Of a stretch of DNA of 64,000 nucleotides, positions 1-11,500 are shown piece after piece. Where the stretch lies: positions 682,001 to 746,000 of the forward strand of contig NZ_VIGP01000001.1 of the NCBI RefSeq assembly GCF_009299795.1. Reading direction: 5' to 3'. The translations under genes were made by a program, and so were the position numbers. Below the pieces are notes generated by a model. It was not told the DNA's origin and searched no databases. It saw only the letters and a list, made by a program, of their open reading frames with translations. The stretch is from Brachybacterium subflavum (lineage in GTDB: Bacteria; Actinomycetota; Actinomycetes; Actinomycetales; Dermabacteraceae). Every line of letters begins with the position of its first letter. Within the stretch, counting starts at the first letter, position 1.

Positions 1-526
1 GTTCGATGCGGAGGCCGACGCCCGCGGCCTTCAGGACGGCCTCCTTGCGGGTCCACAGGTCCACGCGGGCCCGCGGACCAGCGGGTTCTGTGAGGTGCTC
101 GTCCGGGTGCAGGACCGCGGCGTCGAAGCCGTCCCACAGCGCCCGCGGCAGCTCCTGGATGTCCACGCCGAGCGGAGGCGGTTCCTTCGCGCCGTCCTCG
201 CACGCCGCCACGGCGACGAGGACATGCGGGCCGGAGGTGGATCCGGAGAGAGAGGCACCGGCGGTCCTGGGTCGGCCATGGGGTTCGCCGCACACGTCGC
301 ATGTGCGATCGATCGGCAGCAGCGGCGCCTCCGCAGCAGGAGCGCCCAGCACGTGCGCGAGCAGAAGACGCAGCGCGACGCGACCGGCCAGGGTGCGCTC
401 GGCATGGGCCCCTTGCCGTGCGCCCGCTGCGACGAGGTCCTCGGGCGCGGCGAGCGACGGCAGGCCGCCGAGGGGGAGCGCAGCCTCCGCGACGGCGCCG
501 ACCGTGGTCCGCAGGGTGGCGATCAC
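1..526 (-). CDS. Sfp/EntD-type 4'-phosphopantetheinyl transferase (3' end missing)
   Basis: Transfers phosphopantetheine from CoA to the serine of carrier domains, here most likely the three T domains of the synthetase in the same operon. Reading in from the window edge, the minus strand encodes about 175 residues with the family motifs in order: CDVCGEPHGRP near residue 80, GVDIQ (Mg-binding Asp) near 125, and WTRKEAVLKAAGVGL near 160, the W-x-x-KEA signature. The GTG start at 526 overlaps the TGA of the permease gene (GTGA), so translation is probably coupled. The C-terminus lies outside the window. The second acidic motif residue is Gln rather than the usual Glu. The separate acpS in this window would serve fatty acid synthase. 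Confidence 0.88.
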   Translation of the reverse strand, partial: MIATLRTTVGAVAEAALPLGGLPSLAAPEDLVAAGARQGAHAERTLAGRVALRLLLAHVLGAPAAEAPLLPIDRTCDVCGEPHGRPRTAGASLSGSTSGPHVLVAVAACEDGAKEPPPLGVDIQELPRALWDGFDAAVLHPDEHLTEPAGPRARVDLWTRKEAVLKAAGVGLRIE

Positions 527-1320
527 CGACGGCCGATGCTCCGATAGCGCACGACCGCCAGGGGCGCGAACACCGCGATGAGGGCGATGCAGCACAGCGT
601 CGCGTAGAGCGCGGGATGGTCCGCCGGCCAGCCGCCGGGCGCCACGAAGCCCGCAGGGGCCGAGTTCCCGAAGCCGTCTCGTGCGGCGGTCGCGACCGCC
701 GTGACGGGGTTCCAGCGGGCGACGGCCTGCAGCGCGGAGGGGAGCATGTCGGCCGAGACGAACGCGCCCGAGACGAAGCACACGGGGAACAGCCACAGCA
801 GGCCCACGCTCTGGGCGACCTCCACCGAGCGCGCCGTCAGGGCGATCAGCGCACCCACCCAGGAGACCGCGAAGGCGAACAGCATCAGCAGGGCGCAGGT
901 GAGCAGGATCGAGCCGATCCCACTGGTGGGTCGCCAGCCGATGGCGAGCCCGCAGACGAGGATGACGAGGACCGAGATGGCGCTCGTGGCGAGGTCCGAG
1001 ACGGTCCTGCCCAGGATGACCCCGACGCGCGACATGGGAAGGGCGCGGAATCGGTCGATCAGGCCGGACTGCAGATCCTTCGCGAGGTACACCGCGGTGA
1101 ACGACGAGTTGAAGGTGAGGGTCTGCGCGAGGATCCCGCCGATCAGGAACTCGCGGTACTGGTCGCCGCCGAGCGCGCCACCGAACACGAAGGCGAGGAT
1201 GAGCACAAAGAGGATCGGTTGCGCGATCCCGGTGACGAGGGCGCCCGGCGTGCGCCGCAGACCGATGAGGTTGCGCCGGGCGATGACGCCGCCATCGCCG
1301 AAGGCCCTCAGGGCCCTCAT
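523..1320 (-). CDS. ABC-2 type (DrrB-like) export permease
   Basis: 265-residue integral membrane subunit of a two-component exporter, partner of the ATPase encoded just upstream. About six hydrophobic segments are visible, and the conserved loop QSGLIDRFRALPMSR of the daunorubicin-resistance permease family lies near residue 90. It starts at an ATG that overlaps the ATPase stop codon by four bases, and it ends in a four-base overlap with the phosphopantetheinyl transferase. Its place inside the synthetase operon suggests export of the peptide product or self-resistance. The substrate cannot be read from sequence. Confidence 0.85.
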   Translation of the reverse strand: MRALRAFGDGGVIARRNLIGLRRTPGALVTGIAQPILFVLILAFVFGGALGGDQYREFLIGGILAQTLTFNSSFTAVYLAKDLQSGLIDRFRALPMSRVGVILGRTVSDLATSAISVLVILVCGLAIGWRPTSGIGSILLTCALLMLFAFAVSWVGALIALTARSVEVAQSVGLLWLFPVCFVSGAFVSADMLPSALQAVARWNPVTAVATAARDGFGNSAPAGFVAPGGWPADHPALYATLCCIALIAVFAPLAVVRYRSIGRR

Positions 1321-2300
1321 CGTGCCGGCTCCGATTCCGGCGACCGCCGGGAGCCGCTCGGGCGGCCGCCCGACTCCTGATCCCCGGTCAGGGCGAGGAA
1401 GACCTCGTCGAGCGTGGGCTGTCGCAGGGACGCCTCCTCGACGTCGATGCCTGCTTCCTCGAGAGCGCGGAGCACGCGGCCGAGGCCGCCGACGCCCTCC
1501 TCCGTGCTCAGGGTGAGCCGATGCCCGCGGTCGTCCGCGTCGGCCTCGAGACCGTGCCGGGCGAGAGCCGCGCGGGCGGTGCGCACCTGGTCGGCCCTCG
1601 TGCACGAGACGTCGATGCGCGAGCCCCCGGCGCGGGACTTGAGCTCCCTGGCCGACCCCTCCGCGACGATGCGGCCCCGGTCGATCACCGAGATCGAGTC
1701 GGCGAGCCGGTCCGCCTCCTCCAGGTACTGGGTGGTCAGCAGGACCGTCACCCCGTCCGCCGTGAGGGAGTCCACCGCATCCCACGTGTCGCGCCGCCCT
1801 CGCGGGTCCAGGCCCGTCGTGGGCTCGTCGAGGATGACCACCGGCGGGCGCGCGATCACCGCACCGGCGAGGTCGAGGCGTCGGCGCATGCCACCGGAGT
1901 ACTGGCCGGCCAGCAGAGTGTCGGCGACGTCCTCGAGGCGGAAGTCGGCCAGTAGTCCCCGGGCCCGCTCGACGGCCGTGCGCCGGGGCATGCCGTAGAG
2001 CCGTGCCACCATCCGCAGGTTCTCGAAGCCGGTCAGGCGCTCGTCGACCGCGGCGTACTGGCCGGAGACGCCGAGACTGCGCCGCACGTCGTCGGGATGC
2101 GAACGCACGGAGCGGCCGGCGACGAGGGCGTCGCCGGCGTCCGGGGAGAGGAGCGTCGTCAGGACCCGCACGATCGTGGTCTTGCCCGCGCCGTTGGGCC
2201 CCAGCAGGCCGTGCACCGTGCCGGCGGGGACCTCGAGGTCGACGCCGTCCAGTGCCGTCCGCCCGCCGAACCGCTTGACGAGGCCGTGCAGGGCGATCAC
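1317..2300 (-). CDS. DrrA-like ABC transporter ATP-binding protein
   Basis: 327-residue ATPase that energises the neighbouring ABC-2 permease. Walker A GPNGAGKT is at about 34-41, the signature YSGGMRRR near 134 and Walker B with D-loop (VILDEPTTGLDP) near 155. The central AVDERLTGFENL segment and the C-terminal extension ending in QPTLDEVFLALTG are typical of the DrrA family. The GTG start at 2300 overlaps the mbtH stop (GTGA). A longer in-frame reading exists upstream, but it would run through mbtH and has no homology, so the coupled GTG is preferred. Confidence 0.88.
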   Translation of the reverse strand: MIALHGLVKRFGGRTALDGVDLEVPAGTVHGLLGPNGAGKTTIVRVLTTLLSPDAGDALVAGRSVRSHPDDVRRSLGVSGQYAAVDERLTGFENLRMVARLYGMPRRTAVERARGLLADFRLEDVADTLLAGQYSGGMRRRLDLAGAVIARPPVVILDEPTTGLDPRGRRDTWDAVDSLTADGVTVLLTTQYLEEADRLADSISVIDRGRIVAEGSARELKSRAGGSRIDVSCTRADQVRTARAALARHGLEADADDRGHRLTLSTEEGVGGLGRVLRALEEAGIDVEEASLRQPTLDEVFLALTGDQESGGRPSGSRRSPESEPAR

Positions 2301-2512
2301 GAGGCCTCTCGCGCTCCGTCCTCGGACCGGGCGGGAGTGATGTCGGACCAGGAGGCCGAGACGTGGCCGAGGCAGTCGGCGCGCGAGCCGGGCCCGAAGA
2401 CCGCGACCCAACCGCGGGGGAGGTCCGCGGACTCCGGCCACAGCGAGTGCTGGCCGCGCTCGTTCACGAGAACTCGGAAGGTGCCGTCGGGATCGTCGAA
2501 GGGGTTGGTCAT
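2297..2512 (-). CDS. MbtH-like NRPS accessory protein
   Basis: 71-residue protein that binds and activates or stabilises adenylation domains of nonribosomal peptide synthetases. The family fingerprint is complete: a N-E-x-x-x-HSLWP block, LPRGW, and the W-S-D-I-T-P ending block with its conserved tryptophans. ATG overlaps the synthetase stop (ATGA), and its own stop overlaps the next GTG, so expression is tied to both neighbours. It presumably serves the three A domains of the upstream synthetase. Confidence 0.95.
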   Translation of the reverse strand: MTNPFDDPDGTFRVLVNERGQHSLWPESADLPRGWVAVFGPGSRADCLGHVSASWSDITPARSEDGAREAS

Positions 2513-5500
2513 CGTGCGCTTCCTCTGCCGTCGTCAGGTCGGGTTCGAGAGTGGTTCGGAGCGCTCGGCGATCCGGTTCGGTGCGATTCCGCGCCGGGGA
2601 GGATCGAGTCGAGCCACGCCGCGACCTCGCGCGCCGCTGGATCGGACAGGAGATCGGAATGCCGTGAGGCGACCTGCTCGACGGTCACGGCGCCACGCAC
2701 GTACTGAGCCCACGCCTCCGGTGCGGGTCGGCCCTGCGGCACCTGGGCGGTGGCCTCGATCAGCTCCAGGTCGCCGTCGACGACCGGCAGCGCGGCGTCG
2801 TCCAGGAGCGCCGCCACCTGCGGGAAGCGGGCCGCCATGCGCCGGGCCGCCGCGGCGGGGACGTTCCCCAGGGTGTTGCCGGCCGCCCTGAGGGTCGCGA
2901 GGACGGTGGAGACGTCCAATCGGCCCTCCGGTATCGGCGTCCCCTGGGCGTCGAGGAAGGCGCGCCAGCGCTCCTGCTCGTCGCGGACGCCGTGCAGCGC
3001 GTCCTGACCCGGGTAGGCGTCGAGGACCGCGAGGAGTGCGACCTCCTCGCCGGCGCTCTGCAGGCGGGCGGCGATCCGATGGGCGATGCGCCCTCCGAGC
3101 GAATACCCCAGCAGGTGGTACGGGCCGTGACTCTGGACGGATCGGATGGCGCGCACATAGTGGTCCACCAGGTCGTCGATGGTCTCGTCGGCATCCGCCG
3201 CGTCGTCCTCGTCGGCCGACGGGGCGAGGCCCGGGAGCTGCAGCCCGATCACCGGCCGGGTCGTGCTCAGATGGGGCAGGAGACCGGAGAAGGCCCACGC
3301 GAGACCGCTGGCCGGATGGACGGCGAACAGCGGATCGCCCCGGCCGTCGGGCCGCAGCGGCAGCACGACGCCGAGCGCGTCGTCCTCGGCCGCGGGCCCT
3401 GTGGCGGGCTCGGCGGCGTCGAGCGCCGCGGCGAGTCCCGCCACGGTCGGGGTGCGCAGGAGGGCGTGGATCGGGACCTCGCGCCCCAGCGCCCTGCCGA
3501 TCGCCGCCGTCGCGGGACGGGCGACGAAGGAGTGCCCTCCCAGTGCGAAGAACGAGTCGTCAGCGCGGACGTCCTCGACCTCCAGCACGTCGGCGAAGGC
3601 CTCGGCGATCACGGTCTCGGTGCCCGGCCGCGGGGCGCGCCCCGCACCGCCGGAGAATGTCGGGTCGGGAAGGGCGCGCGCGTCCACCTTGCCGTTCGAC
3701 GTCAGCGGGATGTCCTGGATCGGGGTGATCGCCGAAGGGAGCATGTACTCGGGAAGCCGCGCGGCGAGCGCCTGCTCGAGCCGATCCCGCAGGCCCTCGG
3801 CCTTCACGCCGGGCGCCGGCACCACCCACGCGGCGAGTACGGTGCCGCGGGCGCCGTCGACCGTGCGCACGACCGCCTGCGCGACGGTGTCCTGCGCCGT
3901 GATGACGGCGGCGATCTCGCCGGGCTCGATCCGATGTCCACGGATCTTCACCTGGTCGTCGATGCGCCCGAGGGCGATGACGGGCGCTCTGTGCCCCGGT
4001 TCCGCGTCCCGCACGGAGACGAGATCACCAGTGCGGTACATGCGGCTGCCGTCCCCCGCGAACGGGTCGGCGACGAAGCGCCCGGCGGTCGCGGCCGGAT
4101 CGCCGAGGTATCCGTCGGCGAGCTGAGGGCCGCTGAGCCAGAGCTCGCCGATGCTGCCGACGGGCACCGGACGCAGACCCGCGTCCAGGACCCGGGCGAC
4201 GGTTCCGCAGGTGGGTGCTCCGAGGACGGGCCGCATGCTGTCGGCGAGGGGAGCGACCAGGGTGTCGACCCCTGCCTCGGTGGGTCCGTAGAGGTTCCAC
4301 CCCTGGACCGCGTGGCGCTCGCGCACCCAGTCCCACAGACCGGGGTCGACGGGCTCCCCGCCCAGCAGCAGGAGGAAAGGATCCTCCGGGTCCCGGCCAT
4401 CGAGCAGGTCCGTGAGCCCGGTCTGCCCGCGCAGGGCGTCGACATGGCCCGGAGTGGCCTCCCAGGCGTCGATCCGCTCCCGCGCGAACAGGGAGACAAG
4501 GGCCTCGGGGTCCCTGCGCACGAGGTCGTCGACCACGTGGACCTCGTGCCCCGCGACGCACCACAGGACGGGATCGAGCGAGGCGTCGAAGCCGACTCCC
4601 GTGGTGTGGGCGAGCCGTGCTCGGCGGCGTGCGGGATCGGGGAGAAGAGTCGAGCGGTGGCTGGTCAGGAGTCGCGTGAGGGCACGGTGGGGAACCCGGA
4701 CGCCCTTCGGCGTCCCGGTGGTGCCCGAGGTGAAGATGATGTAGGCGCCGTCCTCGGGTCCCGGCAGGTGCTGCGGAGGCTCCCCGGCGGGGAGGGCGTC
4801 GATCGGCAGGATGCGGTCGGCGTCGAGCCCCGACGCACGCGCGCTCGCCGCGGCGTCCTGCTCGTCTGCATGCCCGGCGTGCAGCAGAAGGCGTGGCGCC
4901 GATGCCCTCATCATGGCCATGACCCGCTCGGCGGGCAGGCCGATGTCGAGCGGGACCGCGACCCCGCCCGCCCTCCAGATGCCGAGCATCCCGGCCACGG
5001 AGTCGCTGCCGCGACGCACGGCCAGAGCGACGCGGTCCCCGGTCCCGACGCCGGCGGCGCGGAGGCCTCCGGCGATCCCGTCGACGCGAGCGGCGAGCTC
5101 GGCGGTCGTCAGGGCTCGATCCGGGCCGACGAGCGCCGACGCGTCCGGGCGCGAGGCGGCGGAGTCCGCGAGAGCCGCGAGCACGCTCTGCGCGGGTGCC
5201 GTCGCGGGCCAGGGGGTCAGAGGCGTCGACGGCGGCCCCGCGGGGATCCTGTCGACGCGCGACCCGGGGTCCCCGGCGATGCCGCCGAGGAAGGTGAGCC
5301 AGCGGTCGATGAGACCGCGAGCGGCCAGGTCGCTGAACAGCTCGGCGTCGTACTCGAGGATCCCTTCCATGCCGCCCTCGGCGTCCGGTCGGAGCGTGAA
5401 CGAGAGGTCGACCTTGGCCGCGCCCGTCGTCTCGGGGTCACCGCGGGTGACGGCGACGCCCGGCAGGTCCAGGACGGCCCCGTCCGTCTCCTCGAGGGAG

Positions 5501-8500
5501 AGCATGGTCTGGAACAGCGGATGACGTCCGAACCGGCGTGCAGGGGCCACGGCCTCGACGATGCGCTCGAAGGGGATGCCGTCGTCCTCCATCGCGGCCA
5601 GAGCGGCCTCGCGGGCGCGCCCCACCACGTCGCCGAACGTCATGGCCCCGTCGACCTGCATCCGGAGCGGAAGAGTGGTGACGAAGAACCCGACGAGGTC
5701 GGCGAGGTCGGGGTCGTCCCGCCCGGCGGAGGGCGCCCCGATCACGATGTCGTCGCCAGCCCCGATGCGCTGCAGATAGGAGACGAGAGCGGCGAGCCAG
5801 GTGTGGAACCCGGTGCCGCCGGCGGCGCGTCCCTGATGCAGGAGAGGCGCGGCGACCTCGGCGGGGATCGTGAAGACCAGGGAGTGCGCGGGACGGGTGC
5901 CGGCCTCTCCCCGCTGGCCGTCCGCAGGCAGGTCCAGCTCCTCGGGTGCACCCTCGAGCCGATCCGCCCAGGCGGCGGGACGAGGGTCCTGCGCCGGGTC
6001 CTCGGCGTGGCGCATGCGCTGGTGACGGGCGTGATCGGCGAACTGCACGGCGAGGGGGCGGATCGCCGAGCGCATGCCGCCGGAGCGGGCGCTGTAGGCC
6101 GTGGACAGGTCGCGCGTGAGCGGTCTCAGCGAGGCACCGTCGGTCGCGATGTGGTGGATGGCGAGGGTCAGGTGCCAGCGTTCGGCGCCCGTCCGTTCCA
6201 GCCCGGCGCGCAGGGGGATCCGCGCGGCGAGGTCGAATCCCGCGGTGACGTCGATCGGGCCGTCCTGGAGGATGCCGACGGGCGGGTCGAGGACGCGCTG
6301 GACTCCTCGGCCCTCCACCTCGGGGAAGACGGTGCGCAGGATCTCGTGGCGGGCCACGAGATCGTCGATCGCGCCGCCGAGCGCCTCGACGTCGAGGTCC
6401 CCCTCGAGGTCGCACTCGAGCAGCACCGTGTACTCGGCCGACGAGGGGTCGAGGCGGTGCAGGAACCACAGGCGCTCCTGGTCGGGAGAGAGCGGGAGCT
6501 CCTCGTCGCGAGGGCGCGGATGGTCCCGCACCCACTCCCGCAGCCGCCCCGACACGGCGGTGCCCTCACCCGAGGACTGGGCATCGGACGAGTTCTGGTG
6601 CCGCGGGGCCACGCCCTCGGTCCCGGCCCCCTGCGCCCTCACGTCGGCCAGCAGCTGTGCCGCGGTGGGGTGATCGAAGACTGCACGCACGGGGAGCGCC
6701 GCGCCGAACTCCTCCCGGATCCTGCCGACGAGGCGGACGGCGAGGAGCGAGTGGCCCCCCAGCTCGAAGAAGTCCTCGTCCGGGCCGGGCTCCGTCACGG
6801 CGAGCACCTCTGCCAGCACGTGGCACATCCGCTGCTCGGCCTCGTCGCGAGGACCGCGATGCGGGTCTGCGGAACGCTGGGGATCCGGGAGCGCCGGGAC
6901 GTCGACCTTGCCGTTCGCGTTCAGCGGCAGCTCCGGGAGGACGAGCACGCTCGTCGGGACCATGTAGGCGGGCAGCTCGTCCCGGGCGCTCCGGCGCACC
7001 TCCTCCGGGTCGGCCTCACCGCTGACCCAGGCGGCGATCCGCTCCGTGCCCTCCCCGCCGGGCGCCACCACCCGGACGACGGCGGCGCGCACGCCGGCAG
7101 AGCGCTCCAGGGCGCTCTCGACGTCCCCGGTCTCGATGCGGTAGCCCCGCAGTTTGACCTGGCCGTCCGTGCGGCGCACGAAGCGCAGCGAGCCGTCGGC
7201 GCCACGGCGGACCACGTCGCCCGTGCGGTACATCCGCTCGCCGTCGCCGGTGGGGTCGGCGATGAAGCGGGAGGCGGTCTCCGCGGAGCGGCCGCGGTAG
7301 CCGTCGGCGAGGGTCGCGCCCGAGAGGTAGAGCTCCCCCTCGACACCGGCGGGGACGGGACGCAGCAGATCGTCGAGCACGCGGATCGCGACCCCGTCGA
7401 CGGGGCGCCCGAGGACCACGTCCCCGGAGCGGATCGGCGCGACCAGGGCGTCGACGGTGGCCTCGCTCGGGCCGTACAGGTTCCGCCCCTCGAGGACCTC
7501 GCTGCGGGCGATCAGGTCCCAGAGGGACGGAGGGACGGCCTCGCCGCCGAGCGCCAGCAGCAGGGAGCCGGACCCGCTGAGCACGGCGTCCTCGAGGCCG
7601 GCCTCGACGAGCCGCGTCGCGTACGAGGGGGTCGTCTCGAGCACGTCGATGCGCTCGCGGGCGATCGCGTCGAGGACCGCCTCGGCGTCGGCCTGGACGT
7701 CCCCGTCCGCCATGATCAGCGTGCTGCCGGCGACCAGCCAGAGGACCGGGTCCCAGGCGGCGTCGAAGGCGAGGCCCGAGACGTGCAGCATCCGGGGTGC
7801 TCGGCCCAGACGGCCCCGCAGGGGGCCGATGAGCGTCCTCTCGTGGTGACGCAGAAGGATGCCGAGCGCGGCGTGCGAGACCTGCACGCCCTTGGGATCA
7901 CCGGTCGTCCCGGAGGTGTGGACCAGGTAGGCCGTGTCCTCGATGCCCGGCTGCGCGGGAGCCGATCCGTCCGACGGCAGATCACCCGGCGCGAGGACGA
8001 TCATCGTCGCGCCGGGGTCGGTCTGACCGGCCGACCCGGCCGACCCGTCGACTCCCTCGGAGCCGTCGGCCGGGCGAGACACCTCCTGACGGAGAGCGCG
8101 GAACCGCGGGACATCGCTGACGAGCAGGACCCGCGGGTCCGCTGAGGTCAGCACGCGTGCGAGGCGCGCATCGGGGTGGGAGGCGTCCAGCGGGACGGCG
8201 ACGGCGCCGGCCCGGAGCACGCCGAGCAGGACGACGATGGCGTCCCTGTCGCGCGGGAGGGCGAGAGCGACCCGGTCGCCCCGCGCGATCCCGATCCCGG
8301 CCAGTCCCACTGCGACCTCCTCGACGCGCGCGAGCAGCTCCGCCGCCGTGAGCGCACCATGGGCGTCGACCAGCGCGGGTTCCTGGGGGCCCTGCGGCCG
8401 GGTCCATGCGGCGGCGGCGAGACGCTCCAGGATCGTGAGGGGCGCGCTGAGCTCCGGGCCGCGGTCGCGTGCCGTCAGGGCGCGCAGCTCGGCGGGCGAG

Positions 8501-11500
8501 GCGGTGGGGAGATCGCTCAGGCGGGTCGACGGGTCCGTCACGAGCTGTGCGAGCACGCGCTCCAGCGAGTCGCGCATCCTCTCGACGGTGGGGGCGTCGA
8601 ACAGTGCCCGGTCGAAGCCGAGCGCCACGGTGAGCGGGCCGTCCTCGCCCTCCGGGGCGGTGACGTCGATCAGGAGATCGGCCTTGACCCCTGAGCTCGT
8701 GGAGGGGGCGGGGACGTCGACGTCGACGCCCGGCAGGTCGAGCCGGGCCGCCGGTGCGTTCTGGAGCGTCAGCAGCACCTGCACGAGAGGAGGGCGGTCG
8801 GGGCTCCGCGGAGGGCGGACGGCGTCGACGACGGCGTCGAAGGGGAGGTCCTGGTGCGCGTACGCGTCGGTGTTCGCGGCGCGGACGCGCTCGAGGAGCT
8901 CGTCGAGGCGCGGGTCGCCGTGCAGCGAGGTGCGCAGCGCGACGGTGTTCACGAAGAATCCGACGAGGTCCTCCAGCCGGGCGTCGCCGCGCCCGGCGAC
9001 AGGGGTCCCGAGCACCACGTCATCGCCGGTCCCGTGCTGATGCAGCGCCGCGGCCAGGGCCGTGTGCAGCACGATGAACAGGCTGGTGCGGTGCGCGGCG
9101 GCGAGCTCGCGCACGGCGGCGTGGCGCCGTGGGGACAGGTCGAGGCGGATCTCGCCGAGGCCCTGCTGGGCCGTGTCCCCCGGGTTCGCGGCCCCGCGGG
9201 GGCGATCGCGAGGCAGGGAGATCTCCGGGGGCGCGCCCGCGAGGGTCCGCTCCCAGAACGCCGTGAGGGTCGCGCGCTGGCTGTGGGGGTCCTCGGTGTC
9301 GCCGAGCCGGTCCTGATGCCAGACGGCAGCATCCGCGAAGTCCACGGGGAGCGGCGGCAGATGGGGGGCCCGTCCCTCGTGCCGCGCCGCGTACGCGTCG
9401 CCGAGGTCACGGGCGAACGGGGCCAGGGACCAGCCGTCGGTCGCGATGTGATGCATCGTGATCACGAGGGTCGCGCGGTCCGCGGCGGAGCGCAGCAGCA
9501 CGGCGCGCAGCGGGATCTCCCGGGTGAGATCGAAGGGACGCCGGGTCTCCGTCGCGATGACGGCGTCCACCCGGGCCGGCGGCACCTCGACGCAGAGGAG
9601 GGGCGAGGGCACCTGATCGGCGGGGAGGATCCGCTGGACGGGTTCGCCGTGCTCCGCGGGCAGGAGGGTGCGCAGGGGCTCGTGGCGGGAGATCACGTCG
9701 TCGAGGGCCGCCCTCAGAGCGCCGACGTCGAGGGCTCCTTCGAGGTGCAGCACGATCGGGACCGCGTAGGCGGCCGAGTCCGGCTCCAGCTGGTGGAGGA
9801 ACCACAGGCGGCGCTGGTTGGGGGAGGCCGGGACCGGATCGGGGCGCGCGCCGCGCTCGGGGCGCGGGGGGACGGCCGCGCCGGGGGAGTCCTGCAGGGC
9901 GCGGGCGAGGGCGGCGACCGTCGGGTGCTCGAAGACGTCCCGCACGGTGACGGCTCGATCGAGGTCGGCGCTGAGCCGGGAGGCGAGCCTCGTGGCCAGC
10001 AGGGAGTGGCCGCCGGCGGCGAAGAAGTCCTCGTCGACGCCGATGTCGGTGCGCTCCAGGACGGCGCCGAAGCCGGCGGCCACGGCGCGCTCGGCGGCGG
10101 ACCGGGGAGGGCGGGAGGCGCCGCCGCCGGTGACCGTGGCGGGATCGGGCAGGCCGGAGCGGTCGATCTTCCCGTTGGCCGTGGCCGGGAGCCGGGGCAG
10201 CGCCAGAACCACCGCGGGCACCATGTAGTCGGGAAGGTGCTCGCGCAGAGCGCCGCGGATCGACTCCGCTGCCTCGGCTCCCTCACCGGCGCCGGGGCCG
10301 GCCGAGGATCCGGTCCCGCCGGTCGACACGTAGCCGATGAGCCGCGCGGACGGCCCGTCCCCGCGGACGATCGCCGCGGCGGCCACGACGCCCTCCTGCC
10401 GGCGCAGAGCGGCCTCGACCTCGTCCAGCTCGACCCTGTAGCCGCGGATCTTCACCTGGTCGTCGGTGCGTCCGAGGAACCTCAGCGTGCCGTCATGGCG
10501 GCGCCTGACCCGGTCGCCCGTGCGGTACATCCGGGAGCCGTCGGCGGCGAAGGGGTCGGCGACGAAGCGCTGGGCGTCCAGGTCCGGTCGGCCGATGTAT
10601 CCCCGTGCGACCCCGTGCCCCGCCAGATACAGCTCGCCCACCCCACGGTCGGGGACCGGGGACAGCGCGGCGTCGAGGACGTAGTGGCGGCTGCCGCCCA
10701 CGGAAGCGCCGAGATGCGGGCGGCGGCCGGTCGCGATGGGGGCGACCATGCTGTCCACCGTCGACTCGGTGGGCCCGTAGAGGTTCACGGCATGCACGTC
10801 GTCACGGGCCGCGAGAGCGGCCCAGAGCTCCTCGCCCACGGCCTCGCCGCCCAGGGCGATCTCGCTCGGCCGGTGCTCGCGGTCCAGCATCCCGGCGTCG
10901 ATCAGCGCCTCGGCGAAGGAGGGGGTGGTCTCGAGAGCATCGATCCGCTCCCGGTCCAGGAGGGCGGCGAGGCGCTCGGGGTCCCGGCGGGTCTCGTCGT
11001 CGACGATGTGGAGCTCATGGCCGGAGATCAGCCACAGCAGCGGGTCCCAGGAGGCGTCGAAGGAGAGCCCGGCGGTGTGGGCGGCGCGCACGGGCCGCCC
11101 GAGCCGCTGGGAGGCCGGGTCGTGCCACGTGCGTCGATGGTGCTCGTGCAGGGCATGCAGGGACATGTGCTCGACGGCGACCCCTTTCGGGCGCCCGGTG
11201 CTGCCCGACGTGAAGATGACGTAGGCGAGGTCGTCCGGGCCGACCGCGGGAAGGGGCGTCGAATCCTCCGCCCGGCGGCACCAGGTCGCGGTGTCGGTGT
11301 CGATCACAGTGGTCGGGACGTCGAACGCGGCCCCGTCCTCCCGGTCGCGGGCCAGCTGCTGCGACGTCGTCAGCAGCGCGGCGGGCTCGGCATCGCTGAT
11401 CATGTCCGCCACCCGGCCGACGGGGTAGGCAGGGTCCAGGGGCATGAAGGCGCCCCCTGCCCGCAGGATGCCCAGGACCAGCACCGGGAGCTCGACCGTG

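Noticed and set aside
2992-8145. Very long open frame opposite the NRPS (over 1700 codons)
   Set aside because: It is a product of the strong GC skew of the codon positions in the NRPS gene. It has Gly/Arg/Asp-rich composition, no domains and no ribosome site.
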